Source: Bacillota bacterium (GTDB taxonomy: Bacteria; Bacillota; UBA4882; UBA8346). From it: 64,000 nucleotides of DNA. Made by a program: the position numbers and the translations under genes. The DNA lies in the NCBI GenBank assembly GCA_023401925.1, contig JAEXDA010000044.1:248001-312000 (forward strand). The letters are read 5' to 3'. Below, piece after piece: positions 1-8,133 of the stretch (position 1 is the stretch's first letter; every line of letters begins with the position of its first letter). Under the pieces are notes generated by a model that searched no databases, was not told the DNA's origin, and saw only the letters and a program-made list of their open reading frames with translations.

Positions 1-36
1 ATAGTTTTTTTCAAAAATGTTTTTGCCAAAGTTCAT
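1..36 (-). CDS. 5' end of an unidentified gene running off the left edge
   Basis: Twelve codons reading MNFGKNIFEKNY start from an ATG at 36 and run out of the window. An AAAGGGTG ribosome binding site lies 9 nt upstream. Too little is visible to name a family. A palindromic operator-like motif shared with the neighbouring TetR gene sits directly upstream (72-81), so this gene is the likely target of that regulator (inference). TetR genes often sit beside an efflux pump or an enzyme they control, but nothing here decides between those. Confidence 0.45.
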   Translation of the reverse strand, partial: MNFGKNIFEKNY

Positions 37-71
37 GATGGAATTCACCCTTTCCGAAACATTCATAAGCG

Positions 72-85
72 AACGATCGTTTAAT
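72..85. promoter_or_regulatory. Candidate TetR operator upstream of the left-edge gene
   Basis: A perfect 10-bp palindrome AACGATCGTT at 72-81, followed by TAAT. The core GATCGTTTA recurs on the opposite strand in front of the TetR gene. The paired occurrence upstream of two adjacent minus-strand genes fits autoregulation plus target regulation; binding itself is inferred. Confidence 0.4.
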
Positions 86-150
86 TATTTGTGAAAATAT
101 AACGAGATTTTTGGGATCTCGCCTTCGATATTTCTTCCACTTATATCAAT

Positions 151-717
151 TTATATCAATAAAGCGTCCTGTATCATTTGAATCATTTCCTGAAGCAACG
201 CCGCTCTTTCGGATTCAGTTTTGCGGTGATTGACTGCAATTGATTTAACCGGATAAAATATCACTGCAAACAAATTTTCATTGCTATAATTCTTGATGAT
301 ATGTTTATTTTTCATCTCGACTATCAAATGATTGATTTTACACATACCGTTTATTTCAGAACAACAACCACTTGCCAATGAGGGACAATTTGAAAACTGG
401 TCGACAAAGTGGAAAATTTCTTCGTTTTCTTGAACATAGTTATAATAACTTCTGATCAGGATTTCGATAAGTTGGCGGCCCTCCATTTCTTGATGGACTC
501 GATTTAAAAGATAGTTAAAAATTTCTTCGGAGTACTGACGGTAAATATCCTGAAGCATAATTTCTTTGTTTTCAAAATAAATATATACGGTTGCCGGAGA
601 AACTCCCGCTTCTTTGGCAATTTTTGAAATCGAAGTCCCTTGAAAACCTTCCTTTAAGATCAATTTAATGACTGCTTCTTTGATACTTCTTTCTTTTTCA
701 TCATCTCGTCTTCTCAT
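151..717 (-). CDS. TetR/AcrR family transcriptional regulator
   Basis: A 188-residue one-component repressor. The N-terminal 50 residues hold a TetR-type helix-turn-helix: GTSISKIAKEAGVSPATVYIYF, with the family's typical TVYxYF end, followed by an effector-binding helical C-terminal domain. That domain carries an unusual cysteine cluster (NCPSLASGCCSEINGMC), which could make it thiol- or metal-responsive (inference only). The ATG at 717 is chosen because AGGGGTG lies 5 nt upstream; an in-frame ATG 13 codons earlier has no such site. A related operator-like motif occurs before this gene and before the left-edge gene. Ligand unknown. Confidence 0.85.
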   Translation of the reverse strand: MRRRDDEKERSIKEAVIKLILKEGFQGTSISKIAKEAGVSPATVYIYFENKEIMLQDIYRQYSEEIFNYLLNRVHQEMEGRQLIEILIRSYYNYVQENEEIFHFVDQFSNCPSLASGCCSEINGMCKINHLIVEMKNKHIIKNYSNENLFAVIFYPVKSIAVNHRKTESERAALLQEMIQMIQDALLI

Positions 718-742
718 CGGAGCACCCCTATTAATATTTATA

Positions 743-764
743 TCATAAACGATCATTCATTTAT
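743..764. promoter_or_regulatory. Candidate autoregulatory operator of the TetR gene
   Basis: Imperfect inverted repeat ATAAACGATCATTCATTTAT at 745-764, containing on the minus strand GATCGTTTAT, nearly the core of the site at 72-85. It lies just upstream of the chosen TetR start at 717, where a repressor would block its own transcription. Confidence 0.35.
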
Positions 765-856
765 TGTCAAGATAGTTATCGATCGGGCAAAGGGTAGGAT
801 TTTCCCGGACCTCAAATAAAATTCAAACGCCTTTAAACAGTGGGCAATCGCAGACA

Positions 857-894
857 TAAAAAAACGCCGCGATCATAAAGGACAATGCAGCGTT
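857..894 (-). terminator. Hairpin with T-run after the SDR pseudogene
   Basis: On the minus strand an AACGC/GCGTT stem with extra partial pairing is followed by seven T residues. It sits just beyond the 3' end of the decayed SDR gene and probably was its terminator. Confidence 0.4.
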
Positions 895-929
895 AAACTT
901 ATATGCGATAATATTTTGAAACGGCAATG

Positions 930-1320
930 TTAAAAAATCGTAGGCACCATTCCCCCATCCATTCGGATAGGAGAGCCTTTTAGTGCCGAAGCATGAGGGC
1001 TACATACAAATCAGTTAGTCTACCGATTTCAATTGGCCTGATAAATCGCTGGATTTCAGATTGAGGCAGGTTTGTCGCATGAATTTTTTCTCCTTTTCTA
1101 AAAAAGTCATATTTTCATTCGGGTACATATTTCTTTCCCATACTTCATCGTCAATATCCTGATACTGCATAATTTCATAAATGCCCATATTGTTAACTAG
1201 AATATCGATATCGGGTTATTTTTCAAATAGAGTTTCTCTTGATTGAACATCCACCAGATCCGCTCCAATCAAGAAAGCCACTTCTTTAATATCGAGCGAG
1301 GGATCGGCCAAACACTCCCG
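930..1320 (-). pseudogene. Decayed short-chain dehydrogenase/reductase gene
   Basis: The minus strand carries pieces of an SDR protein in changing frames. One frame reads DIDILVNNMGIYE, which matches the NNxG segment after beta strand 4 of SDR enzymes. Another reads PQSEIQRFIRPIEIGRLTD, and a third ends SALKGSPIRMDGGMVPTIF then stop, the usual SDR C-terminus with the G(S)xxxxDGG motif. A TAA interrupts the first part at FEK and frameshifts separate the rest, and the N-terminal cofactor-binding glycine motif is not found. The gene is broken beyond a single error. It lies between the TetR gene and the polysaccharide locus and may once have been a TetR target. Confidence 0.7.
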
Positions 1321-1467
1321 TGCCGGCTGATGCCGAACTTGGGGCCAACAGATGCTTGAAGTCCGTGACCATCTCTGTTATTGAGCGGCTGTGTTGCTGC
1401 TCATCCAAGGATTGATCCATAACGGGAGTGAGAACTATCTAGAAAATACTTTTTTGCCTCAATTCTT

Positions 1468-1517
1468 TCTCTGTGTCTCTGTGGCCAAAAAGTATTTAGG
1501 CCACAGAGACACAGAGA
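1468..1517. repeat. Perfect 19-bp inverted repeat with 12-nt loop
   Basis: TCTCTGTGTCTCTGTGGCC at 1468-1486 pairs exactly with 1499-1517. There is no long T-run on either side, so it is not a classical intrinsic terminator. It sits in a stretch (about 1320-1664) in which I see no gene. Confidence 0.7.
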
Positions 1518-1664
1518 TAAAACCTATTTTTACCCTTTCACGCGCGCCCCGGCGGGCCGGGGTGGACGACTCTGTGGCAAATTCGGATCAGGATTTCATG
1601 GATTCATTCTTTAATTGAAAACCAACTGCTCATTATCTGTAACCGCACCATCCATTGCAGCACT

Positions 1665-3014
1665 TTACGGAAACAATTTGAGAATCCGTTTCAGCCAATG
1701 GAGTGTAACGACAAAGACGGCCACCAGCAAAAGATTGGTAATCATCACCGCATACATCATACCGGTAATTCCAAAGTACCGGGTAAAGTAATATTGGGTG
1801 AAGAGGGCAACGGGGATGGTGAAGAGCAGCGGAATGAGGCAGAATTTAGCACCTTGGTTCCCTTCCATCGCAAAAATGGAGTTATAGATTTGAAATACTG
1901 AATAAAATCCAATTGCCGCAGAAGTTAATAAAATATAGCCCGGATTGAGAGGATATTCTTTTCCGGATAACAAAACGACTACCGTAGTGAATCCTGCTGT
2001 CAGCAAAACAATGATTAACCATAGAAGGGGAACGAATCGTTGAATGGTATGAAAAAGCCGGTTTTTATTTGCTCCGGAAATCGCAGGCAAGAACACAACC
2101 GCAAAGATTTCATAAAACATAATTGAAAATAAGCCCCGTACAAAGCCCTGATAAATGGAGTATATCCCCAAAGCCCTGCCCGGGCAGAAGTAATTGACAA
2201 TAAAAAAATCACTGGAACTGACCAACATGATCAATAAACTATTCAACATATTAAAAGAACCATAATGATATATCTGTTTAAAAGCCGATCCGGACAGGGA
2301 AAAAGAATGGAAACCGCTTTTATAGAACGCCGCCATGACAAACAGGACTTGGGCTACGAAAAATGCATAGAAGTAATGATCGAAATCCATCGCTTGAAAA
2401 TAATACAAAAACAGGAACAGTAAAAAGAAAATGAAACTGCCTGCCACTTTCAAGCGGGCTAACGTGAGATATTTTTTTTGGCCGCGCATAAAAGATTCGC
2501 TTAGAATGTATAAGTCCAGAACTATCGTAGCCAAGATTCCCATTTGCCAGATGGGAATCCCAATTTTCACGGTGTTTGTAACGAAAATACCTATCTGAAA
2601 ATAGAATAGCGAAAAGAGCACAATCAAAATGAAGTTTCCAATCAAAGCCGCAGTTTTAAGCCGGTCATTTTGGCGGGGAAGGCCGCCTGGTAGGTATTTA
2701 TACATGGAGGAGTTGATCCCAACCATCATTGGAAGTAACAGTATATTGGAGATATTATTGACCAGATTGATTTCTCCATATCCGGAGGGGCCAAGCAACT
2801 GTGCGGCCAAGATGGAAATTACCGCTGTAAACGCGCAACCAATTACCTTATATAGAAAAACCATCCCCAAGTCGTTCATGAATTCTTTGATAGATCTCCC
2901 CTGAGAATCTTCAAATCTTGAGAGTACCCAATTTCTCGAAAGTATCCAATCCATCAAACGATTTTGCCGCCAGGTGAAGTAGCTTCGAAATTTATTAACA
3001 AATTTAACCGTCAT
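1665..3014 (-). CDS. Polysaccharide flippase / oligosaccharide translocase (Wzx-like, MATE superfamily)
   Basis: A 449-residue integral membrane protein with about 12 hydrophobic helices, of the usual length for MATE/Wzx exporters. It carries the typical N-terminal signature in which the first helices read AAQLLGPSGYGEINLVNNIS, a G-P-x-x-Y/F-G pattern shared by polysaccharide translocases. About 45 charged residues precede the first helix. The ATG overlaps the stop codon of the upstream glycosyltransferase by four bases (ATGA), so the two are probably translationally coupled. It is the last gene of a run that starts with the carbamoyltransferase at 7230. The likely job is flipping a lipid-linked glycan across the cytoplasmic membrane; the glycan is unknown. 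Confidence 0.8.
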   Translation of the reverse strand: MTVKFVNKFRSYFTWRQNRLMDWILSRNWVLSRFEDSQGRSIKEFMNDLGMVFLYKVIGCAFTAVISILAAQLLGPSGYGEINLVNNISNILLLPMMVGINSSMYKYLPGGLPRQNDRLKTAALIGNFILIVLFSLFYFQIGIFVTNTVKIGIPIWQMGILATIVLDLYILSESFMRGQKKYLTLARLKVAGSFIFFLLFLFLYYFQAMDFDHYFYAFFVAQVLFVMAAFYKSGFHSFSLSGSAFKQIYHYGSFNMLNSLLIMLVSSSDFFIVNYFCPGRALGIYSIYQGFVRGLFSIMFYEIFAVVFLPAISGANKNRLFHTIQRFVPLLWLIIVLLTAGFTTVVVLLSGKEYPLNPGYILLTSAAIGFYSVFQIYNSIFAMEGNQGAKFCLIPLLFTIPVALFTQYYFTRYFGITGMMYAVMITNLLLVAVFVVTLHWLKRILKLFP

Positions 3015-3865
3015 CGAAAATCAATGAACCTTTCCAGATACACTTTAGCAAGCATGGCCCGTAAAATCAAATTGGCCCTCATATCCCCATGGCACTTTTT
3101 AATCATGTATTTTAAATTCTTTCGGGAATCCCTAAATTGTTCTTTGGTATTGCTCGGATGGGACAGGTGATAATTTAAAATATCGGATTTTTGAAAACGA
3201 ACCCCCTTTTTATGAAGCCGGTATCCAAGTTCGAGATCTTCATGGCCCCAACCGCGGAATTTTTCATCAAAACAACCCGCTTCAATTAAGTCATTTTTAG
3301 GAACGGAGACGTTACCGGTAAAAAAAGTCATCCATCCTAGCGAACCCCCGGGTTGAAACAAAAAGCGACGCCGGATTTTCGGAACGGATTCTTTAGCTAC
3401 AATTGCTTTATCAATAATTTGCCGGTAACGCTGAGTTTGATCCGTAACCAAAAACAGGTTTTGGATTTCATTGTCGGTTAAATAAACATCCCGCCGTTGT
3501 CCGAGCAATACACAAGGTTCCTTTTGCCCTTCCAGATGCTGCTTGATAAAATCTGCAGAAGGTATCCGATCATCATCCAAAAAAATGATTACCTTGCCCC
3601 GGGCAAGTTTAATCCCTAAATTTCGGGCAGCGGAACGTCCGTTATTCCTCATGCAAATAATTTGCAAGAGGTTGAATGAAAACGGATAGGCTCCAAAACT
3701 ATCAATGGTTTCCGAACAACACCCATCAAAAATGATGATGACTTCAATTTCATCGGTCATTTGGTTTTCTAAAAATTTTAAAACCAACCATAACCGGGCT
3801 AATTTATCTTTGGTTGGAATGATAATACTCGCCTCGATGTTAGCCATTGAACCGCTCCTGATCAT
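3011..3865 (-). CDS. Family 2 glycosyltransferase (second of a tandem pair)
   Basis: A 284-residue cytoplasmic GT-A fold enzyme. It starts ASIIIPTKDKLARLWLVL, has the nucleotide-sugar binding DDD motif in IIFLDDDRIPSADF (about residues 93-106) and the late GT2 segment GWGHEDLELGYRLHKKG in which the ED pair is the usual catalytic-base region. It overlaps the upstream paralogue by 26 bases and the downstream flippase by 4. The two GT2 proteins share the same motif order (PTxxKxxRLxLVL, FxDDDRIP, GWGxED), so they look like an old tandem duplication. Donor and acceptor sugars cannot be read from the sequence. Confidence 0.85.
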   Translation of the reverse strand: MIRSGSMANIEASIIIPTKDKLARLWLVLKFLENQMTDEIEVIIIFDGCCSETIDSFGAYPFSFNLLQIICMRNNGRSAARNLGIKLARGKVIIFLDDDRIPSADFIKQHLEGQKEPCVLLGQRRDVYLTDNEIQNLFLVTDQTQRYRQIIDKAIVAKESVPKIRRRFLFQPGGSLGWMTFFTGNVSVPKNDLIEAGCFDEKFRGWGHEDLELGYRLHKKGVRFQKSDILNYHLSHPSNTKEQFRDSRKNLKYMIKKCHGDMRANLILRAMLAKVYLERFIDFR

Positions 3866-4712
3866 GCTCGATCATCTCTTGCAACAAAAATCCGGTATTT
3901 CTGACCACCCGGATGACAATCAGTGCTAACCGGGTGATATAGTCCCCTTGGGTTTTGGCATAAAAATATTGATAATTATTTAATTCCTCTTCCTTGAAAT
4001 TCTTGGATTTCGAGTGCACGATGTGATAATTGATAATCTTGGATTTTTTAATGAGCTTGATCTTCTTTTTCAAAAAGCGGTAGCCTAAATCGCTGTCTTC
4101 CCATCCCCAACCGACAAAATTTTCATCAAACATACCTACTTCCATCATATCCTGCTTGCGCACGGATAAGTTGGAGGTGACACAGGCAAGCCAAGGAACC
4201 GGACTCACCAAAGGCAATAAACATATTTTATTTTTAAGCCAAGTAATATCGCGCTCCGCCAAGTCGATGATGCTTCCCAACCGGCGGCCAAATTCCTCGA
4301 CATCCCCTAATTCGGCGATGGTTTCCTCAGCTAAGAATATTTGCATTCTTTTGCCTAAAACCATGCAGCGCTGCTTCTGATGGGCCAAAACATGGTCTTG
4401 AATAAAATGAGGCCCGGGGATGCGATCATCATCCATAAAAATCAGAATTTCACCGGATGCCTTTCTGATTCCATGGTTCCTGGCTGCGGCCCGGCCTACA
4501 TTTTGGTCAAGAATGATGAAAACGGTTTTAAAGGGTAAATCGATTTTATGAAACGCTGCTACATCCTTTTGATTGTAACCATCCATTACCACAATGACTT
4601 CATGGTTTTGGTTGACTTGGAATGATAATGCGAATAAAACCAGCCTCAACCGGGATATTTTATTTCGGGTCGGAATAATGATTGAAGCTTCCAATGAGTT
4701 CAAATCAATCAT
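3840..4712 (-). CDS. Family 2 glycosyltransferase (first of a tandem pair)
   Basis: A 290-residue GT-A glycosyltransferase. Visible motifs are EASIIIPTRNKISRLRLVLF at the N-terminus, ARNHGIRKASGEILIFMDDDR with the metal/nucleotide binding DDD, and NFVGWGWEDSDLGYRFLKKK as the acceptor-side segment. It is co-directional and overlapping with its paralogue at 3011-3865. A 108-bp two-stem repeat lies directly upstream, between it and the membrane protein gene, and may separate transcription or alter mRNA stability between the two halves of the operon. Confidence 0.85.
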   Translation of the reverse strand: MIDLNSLEASIIIPTRNKISRLRLVLFALSFQVNQNHEVIVVMDGYNQKDVAAFHKIDLPFKTVFIILDQNVGRAAARNHGIRKASGEILIFMDDDRIPGPHFIQDHVLAHQKQRCMVLGKRMQIFLAEETIAELGDVEEFGRRLGSIIDLAERDITWLKNKICLLPLVSPVPWLACVTSNLSVRKQDMMEVGMFDENFVGWGWEDSDLGYRFLKKKIKLIKKSKIINYHIVHSKSKNFKEEELNNYQYFYAKTQGDYITRLALIVIRVVRNTGFLLQEMIEHDQERFNG

Positions 4713-4732
4713 TCCCTTCTTTTCTATGACCT

Positions 4733-4840
4733 AGTAGAGCGTATCTTAAATAAACGGTAATCAGAAACGGGGAAGATACGCTTTCCTTAAGTAAACCGTT
4801 CACAATCATTGAGTACCTATTTAGAGAACGTTTTACTAGT
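4733..4840. repeat. Double-stem interspersed repeat, copy 1
   Basis: 108 bp with a perfect 10-bp stem (AGCGTATCTT at 4738-4747 with 4773-4782) and a second stem (GTAAACCGTTC at 4791-4801 with GAACGTTTTAC at 4826-4836). The reverse complement of 18114-18236 matches it along its length. Both copies abut the start of a minus-strand gene. Confidence 0.75.
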
Positions 4841-4872
4841 TATTCCAGGTAAGTATGATGTATTGAGCACTT

Positions 4873-5505
4873 TCATTGCTCCGGCGAATTCATCCATTGA
4901 TCAAACGGCAGGCAATTGATAATTATCAACATGATGAAGTGGATTGCCATAAATATAATCAATTCACTCAAGCTTGGGACATGGCCGATGATGACCTGGA
5001 TGTGAGGAATTGTGCCCACATTTTTGGCATAATCCAAGCGGTTGGTGACAAACCACATTAAATCTAAAAATCCGGAGAAAATCAAAATGATACCGTTTAG
5101 TCCGGTTTTTAAGCATTTACCTGGAGAACCGCCCCCCAGACGGTAGGCCAAACAGATGGCCATAATCAATCCGGGGTATAGAAAGTTGAATTCCAATGAA
5201 TAATACGGATCCATTTTTCCTTGACAGGCCAGATAGGTCATTTTCGGAGAAAAAAAACCTAGATATATTATGAATGGAACCGTTAACAACAGATAACAGG
5301 ATTTTATTTTCCTCGGGAAAAGACTGATGGCTAACAAAAAAATAATGAATAGGATGATTTGAATGATATATTGAATCAAAGTGGCTTTTTCCCGGTGATG
5401 GGGAAAAGCCACCCAGGTTAGGAAAAAACCGACGGCGCCGGCTGTCAGAAAAAATAACCATAAATACTTTGAAAAGCCATGTCCACGCTTTAATTGAACC
5501 ATCAA
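4873..5505 (-). CDS. Small polytopic membrane protein of the polysaccharide locus
   Basis: A 210-residue protein with about six hydrophobic helices and short loops. I do not recognise the family. The likely start is the TTG at 5505 or the ATG at 5502; the upstream carbamoyltransferase stops at 5509, so the two genes nearly touch and are probably co-transcribed. A Gly-rich cytoplasmic or luminal loop (RLGGGSPGKCLKTG) and a conserved-looking acidic/aromatic TM segment (FLDLMWFVTNRLDYA) are the only notable features. Its position between a carbamoyltransferase and glycosyltransferases suggests a role in making or exporting a surface glycan. Confidence 0.65.
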   Translation of the reverse strand: MMVQLKRGHGFSKYLWLFFLTAGAVGFFLTWVAFPHHREKATLIQYIIQIILFIIFLLAISLFPRKIKSCYLLLTVPFIIYLGFFSPKMTYLACQGKMDPYYSLEFNFLYPGLIMAICLAYRLGGGSPGKCLKTGLNGIILIFSGFLDLMWFVTNRLDYAKNVGTIPHIQVIIGHVPSLSELIIFMAIHFIMLIIINCLPFDQWMNSPEQ

Positions 5506-5508
5506 CCA

Positions 5509-7230
5509 TTACCCGACTTTCTCTTTTTCAATAATAAAGTTTTCCATCACCAAGTAATCGATTCCGGTGGACTCAAAACAAGTAAATGCTTCACCCGGCG
5601 TGCAAACAATCGGTTCACCCATGACATTAAATGAAGTATTGACAACGACAGGAACCGAGGTGAGTTCCTGAAACTTTTTGATTAATTTCCAATATCTTGG
5701 GCTTTGATGCTTGTTGACGGTTTGGAAACGGGCGGTACCATCAACATGGGTTATAGCCGGGATGGTTTTCTGCTTGTCCTTTTTTACATCAACTACAAAA
5801 AGCATATAAGGAGAAGGCCGATCACAATCAAAATATTCAGAAGCGCACTCTTCAAGGACGGAAGGCGCGAAAGGCCGGAAACCTTCACGATGTTTAACTT
5901 TGGAATTGAGGATATCCTGCATATCGGGGCGGCGCGGATCCGCCAGAATACTGCGGGCGCCCAAAGCTCTTGGACCCAATTCCATCCGCCCCTGAAACCA
6001 GCCGATAACATTACCATCCGCAATTAATTTAGCAGTATTCACCAGTAATTCATCTTCTTTTTCAAAGTATTGGTATTGAATACTGTTATTGTCCAGGAAT
6101 GTTCGAATCTCTTCATTACCAAATTTCGGACCTAAATAGGCGGTATTGAAGACAAAATTGCGAGGCTGATTGAGAATGGAATTGTAAATATAATAGGCGC
6201 TTCCGATACAGGTGCCCGCGTCATTGGCGGCGGGTTGTACGAAAATATCTTTAAACGGTCCTTCTTTCAGCAATTTTCCATTCATAACCGAGTTCAATGC
6301 AGTACCGCCGGCAATACATAAATAATCCTTCTTGGTTTCCCTGTAGATATACTCCGCAATATGTATCGCTACATCTTCGAGCCGTTTTTGAAATGCCCAA
6401 GCTATATTTTGGTGTCTTTCGGTGATAGCTTCCTCTTTTTGCCGAAGGGGGCCGAAAGTTTCAATAAATTTCTGGGATACCCATGGATCGCGGATTCCTT
6501 TGTCGTAATTAAAATAACTCAGATCAACCGAATATTCCCCTCCGGATTTTAATTGAATGATTTCCTTCACTGCATCATAAGAATGATCTTCCATCCCGTA
6601 AGATTTTAAAGACATTAATTTATATTCGTCGCTATTGGGTGTAAAGCCCAGATAATGAGTGATTGCCACAAATATGTAGCCCAGAGAATGCGGAAAATTG
6701 ATTTCTTTAATGGTTTTAATGGTATTGCCTTCGCCAACGGAAATCGTGGTGCTGGCTATTTCGCCGCTGCCATCCATCGTCAGAATGGCGGCTTCCTGAA
6801 AGGGCGAAACTAAAAAGGCACTGGCAGCATGGCATATAGGGTGCTTGACCCGATAAAACTTGAAAGGTTTTTTGCGATCTTGTAACTGGGCGGCGAAATG
6901 TTCTTTAAAAAGCCTTTTAGCGTACACCATATGGATCCATTCGCCGGAATAGGTATGATAGATGTGTGGAGATTTCGGCAAGTTCTTAATCACCTGAGCA
7001 ATCCGCAGATGAAATTTATGAAACGGTTGCCAGTGAAAGCCGATATAATCAACATCATTGATGGTAATTCCCGCTTCCTTGAGGCAATACTCGATGGAAT
7101 AAACGGGAAAATTCCCGGTGTGTTTTTCCCTGGTAAACCTTTCTTCCTGCGCATAGGCAACCAGTTCGCCGTCTTTTATCAAACAAGCAGCAGCATTAAA
7201 AACATAACAATTATAAGCAAGGATATACAT
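5509..7230 (-). CDS. NodU/CmcH-type carbamoyltransferase
   Basis: A 573-residue enzyme expected to move a carbamoyl group from carbamoyl phosphate to a hydroxyl of a sugar or other small molecule, via an adenylate. The N-terminal domain has the Kae1-like fold signature: HPICHAASAF (metal-binding His pair), AILTMDGSGE and YKLMSLKSYG, followed by GGTALNSVMNGKL and QPAANDAGTCIGSA. The C-terminal domain starts with GRMELGPRALGARSIL and RPFAPSVL, both hallmarks of the family. Length is normal. It is the first gene of the run carbamoyltransferase, membrane protein, GT2, GT2, flippase, which suggests that the exported glycan is carbamoylated. A GGGAGG site precedes the ATG. Confidence 0.9.
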   Translation of the reverse strand: MYILAYNCYVFNAAACLIKDGELVAYAQEERFTREKHTGNFPVYSIEYCLKEAGITINDVDYIGFHWQPFHKFHLRIAQVIKNLPKSPHIYHTYSGEWIHMVYAKRLFKEHFAAQLQDRKKPFKFYRVKHPICHAASAFLVSPFQEAAILTMDGSGEIASTTISVGEGNTIKTIKEINFPHSLGYIFVAITHYLGFTPNSDEYKLMSLKSYGMEDHSYDAVKEIIQLKSGGEYSVDLSYFNYDKGIRDPWVSQKFIETFGPLRQKEEAITERHQNIAWAFQKRLEDVAIHIAEYIYRETKKDYLCIAGGTALNSVMNGKLLKEGPFKDIFVQPAANDAGTCIGSAYYIYNSILNQPRNFVFNTAYLGPKFGNEEIRTFLDNNSIQYQYFEKEDELLVNTAKLIADGNVIGWFQGRMELGPRALGARSILADPRRPDMQDILNSKVKHREGFRPFAPSVLEECASEYFDCDRPSPYMLFVVDVKKDKQKTIPAITHVDGTARFQTVNKHQSPRYWKLIKKFQELTSVPVVVNTSFNVMGEPIVCTPGEAFTCFESTGIDYLVMENFIIEKEKVG

Positions 7231-7721
7231 CGTAATACCTCCCGAAAATTGTTAAAAATCTGAAGTTTAACCAAGATGGCATTAACCGGCACTATTCACT
7301 GGGTGGATTAAATTTCCAGTTAATGTTTTTTATTATATACCAAATATTGTATGTTTTCAAGTATATTGTCGATATATGAAAATTAAATATTGGTCAATCG
7401 TTTATTAATAAAATTTAGTGCCGGGTAATCGTTTAAAGTCCATAAGATATACAACATATCGCTTCATAGATTGAGCAAAACATCAAATATTGCAATCATT
7501 ATCATTCAAATCTCTCTCAGGGTGGATCTACCCAGAGTCGGGTCATTCCTCACCTCAAATTTTGAAGGCGTATATCATAAATTGGGACTTAAATTATCGA
7601 GCTAAAAGTATATGAAGCAGGCGAGCGATGGTTTTGGTATCGGTCCACGCCAGCCAGGGAAGTTACACCCAAGTAGGAATATGCTTACTTTTCAAAACTT
7701 CTTTTTTCCCTATTGTGTTCA
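7231..7721. other. Non-coding stretch upstream of the carbamoyltransferase
   Basis: About 490 bp, very AT-rich between 7320 and 7400, where the operon promoter probably lies. I could not single out a convincing -35/-10 pair, and no open frame here resembles a protein. Confidence 0.4.
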
Positions 7722-7752
7722 ATAAAAAAAATAGCCCTCCAAAAAGGGCCTT
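7722..7752 (-). terminator. Intrinsic terminator downstream of the GH115 gene
   Basis: On the minus strand GCCCT pairs with AGGGC around a 6-nt loop and is followed by TATTTTTTTT. It is placed to stop transcripts coming from the GH43-GH51-GH115 gene run before they enter the polysaccharide locus. Confidence 0.6.
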
Positions 7753-7880
7753 AAAAAAGTATGAGTATGTATATCAAAGGAGGATTTGAAAAAGTATCTT
7801 CAATATAACTCTTTTTTGTGAAGATTCAATGGAAACTGTGTGAGGTAATAGTGTTTATTCTGTGAAAAAATGGTGATTTG

Positions 7881-8088
7881 AGGCAACAAAAGAAGCCTAC
7901 AAAATAGGCTCCTTTCTGCTTTGGCAGTCTTAACGAGATTCATCGAGGCTGTCTAAAAAGCAACTTGAAATCAATAAGAAACATAATATATAGCTTCATC
8001 GAATGTACTAATTTCAATATATTGTATTTCTTTATCGTTAATTTCCTTTTGGGACAGCCTCGCATTCGTTTCTCCACCGTAAGAGGGC
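7881..8088 (-). pseudogene. tRNA-Glu 3' remnant with its terminator, split by a MITE
   Basis: Positions 7881-7941 match the terminator, CCA end and T-arm of the intact tRNA-Glu at 22480-22555, and 8064-8088 match its anticodon region (CCACCGTAAGAGGGC against CCGCCGTGAGAGGGC). The D-arm half is missing. The copy has the same orientation as the intact gene and is interrupted at its T-arm by the 117-bp element at 7945-8061. It cannot form a tRNA. Confidence 0.75.
7945..8061. mobile_element. MITE copy A inserted in the tRNA-Glu remnant
   Basis: 117 bp with terminal inverted repeats GAGGCTGTCTAAAAAG / CTTTTGGGACAGCCTC and no coding capacity. ATTC flanks both sides (7938-7941 and 8064-8067), a possible target duplication. 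Its reverse complement matches copy B along nearly the whole length. The ends resemble those of DDE-type insertion sequences, so a transposase elsewhere in the genome probably moved it (inference). Confidence 0.75.
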
Positions 8089-8133
8089 ATCAGGAATTCA
8101 AGGCACAAACTCAGTCACGGCGTTACTTGTAAA

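Noticed and set aside
1391..1618. 75-codon plus-strand open frame
   Set aside because: It spans the 19-bp inverted repeat and low-complexity DNA, has no ribosome binding site and no protein-like motif.
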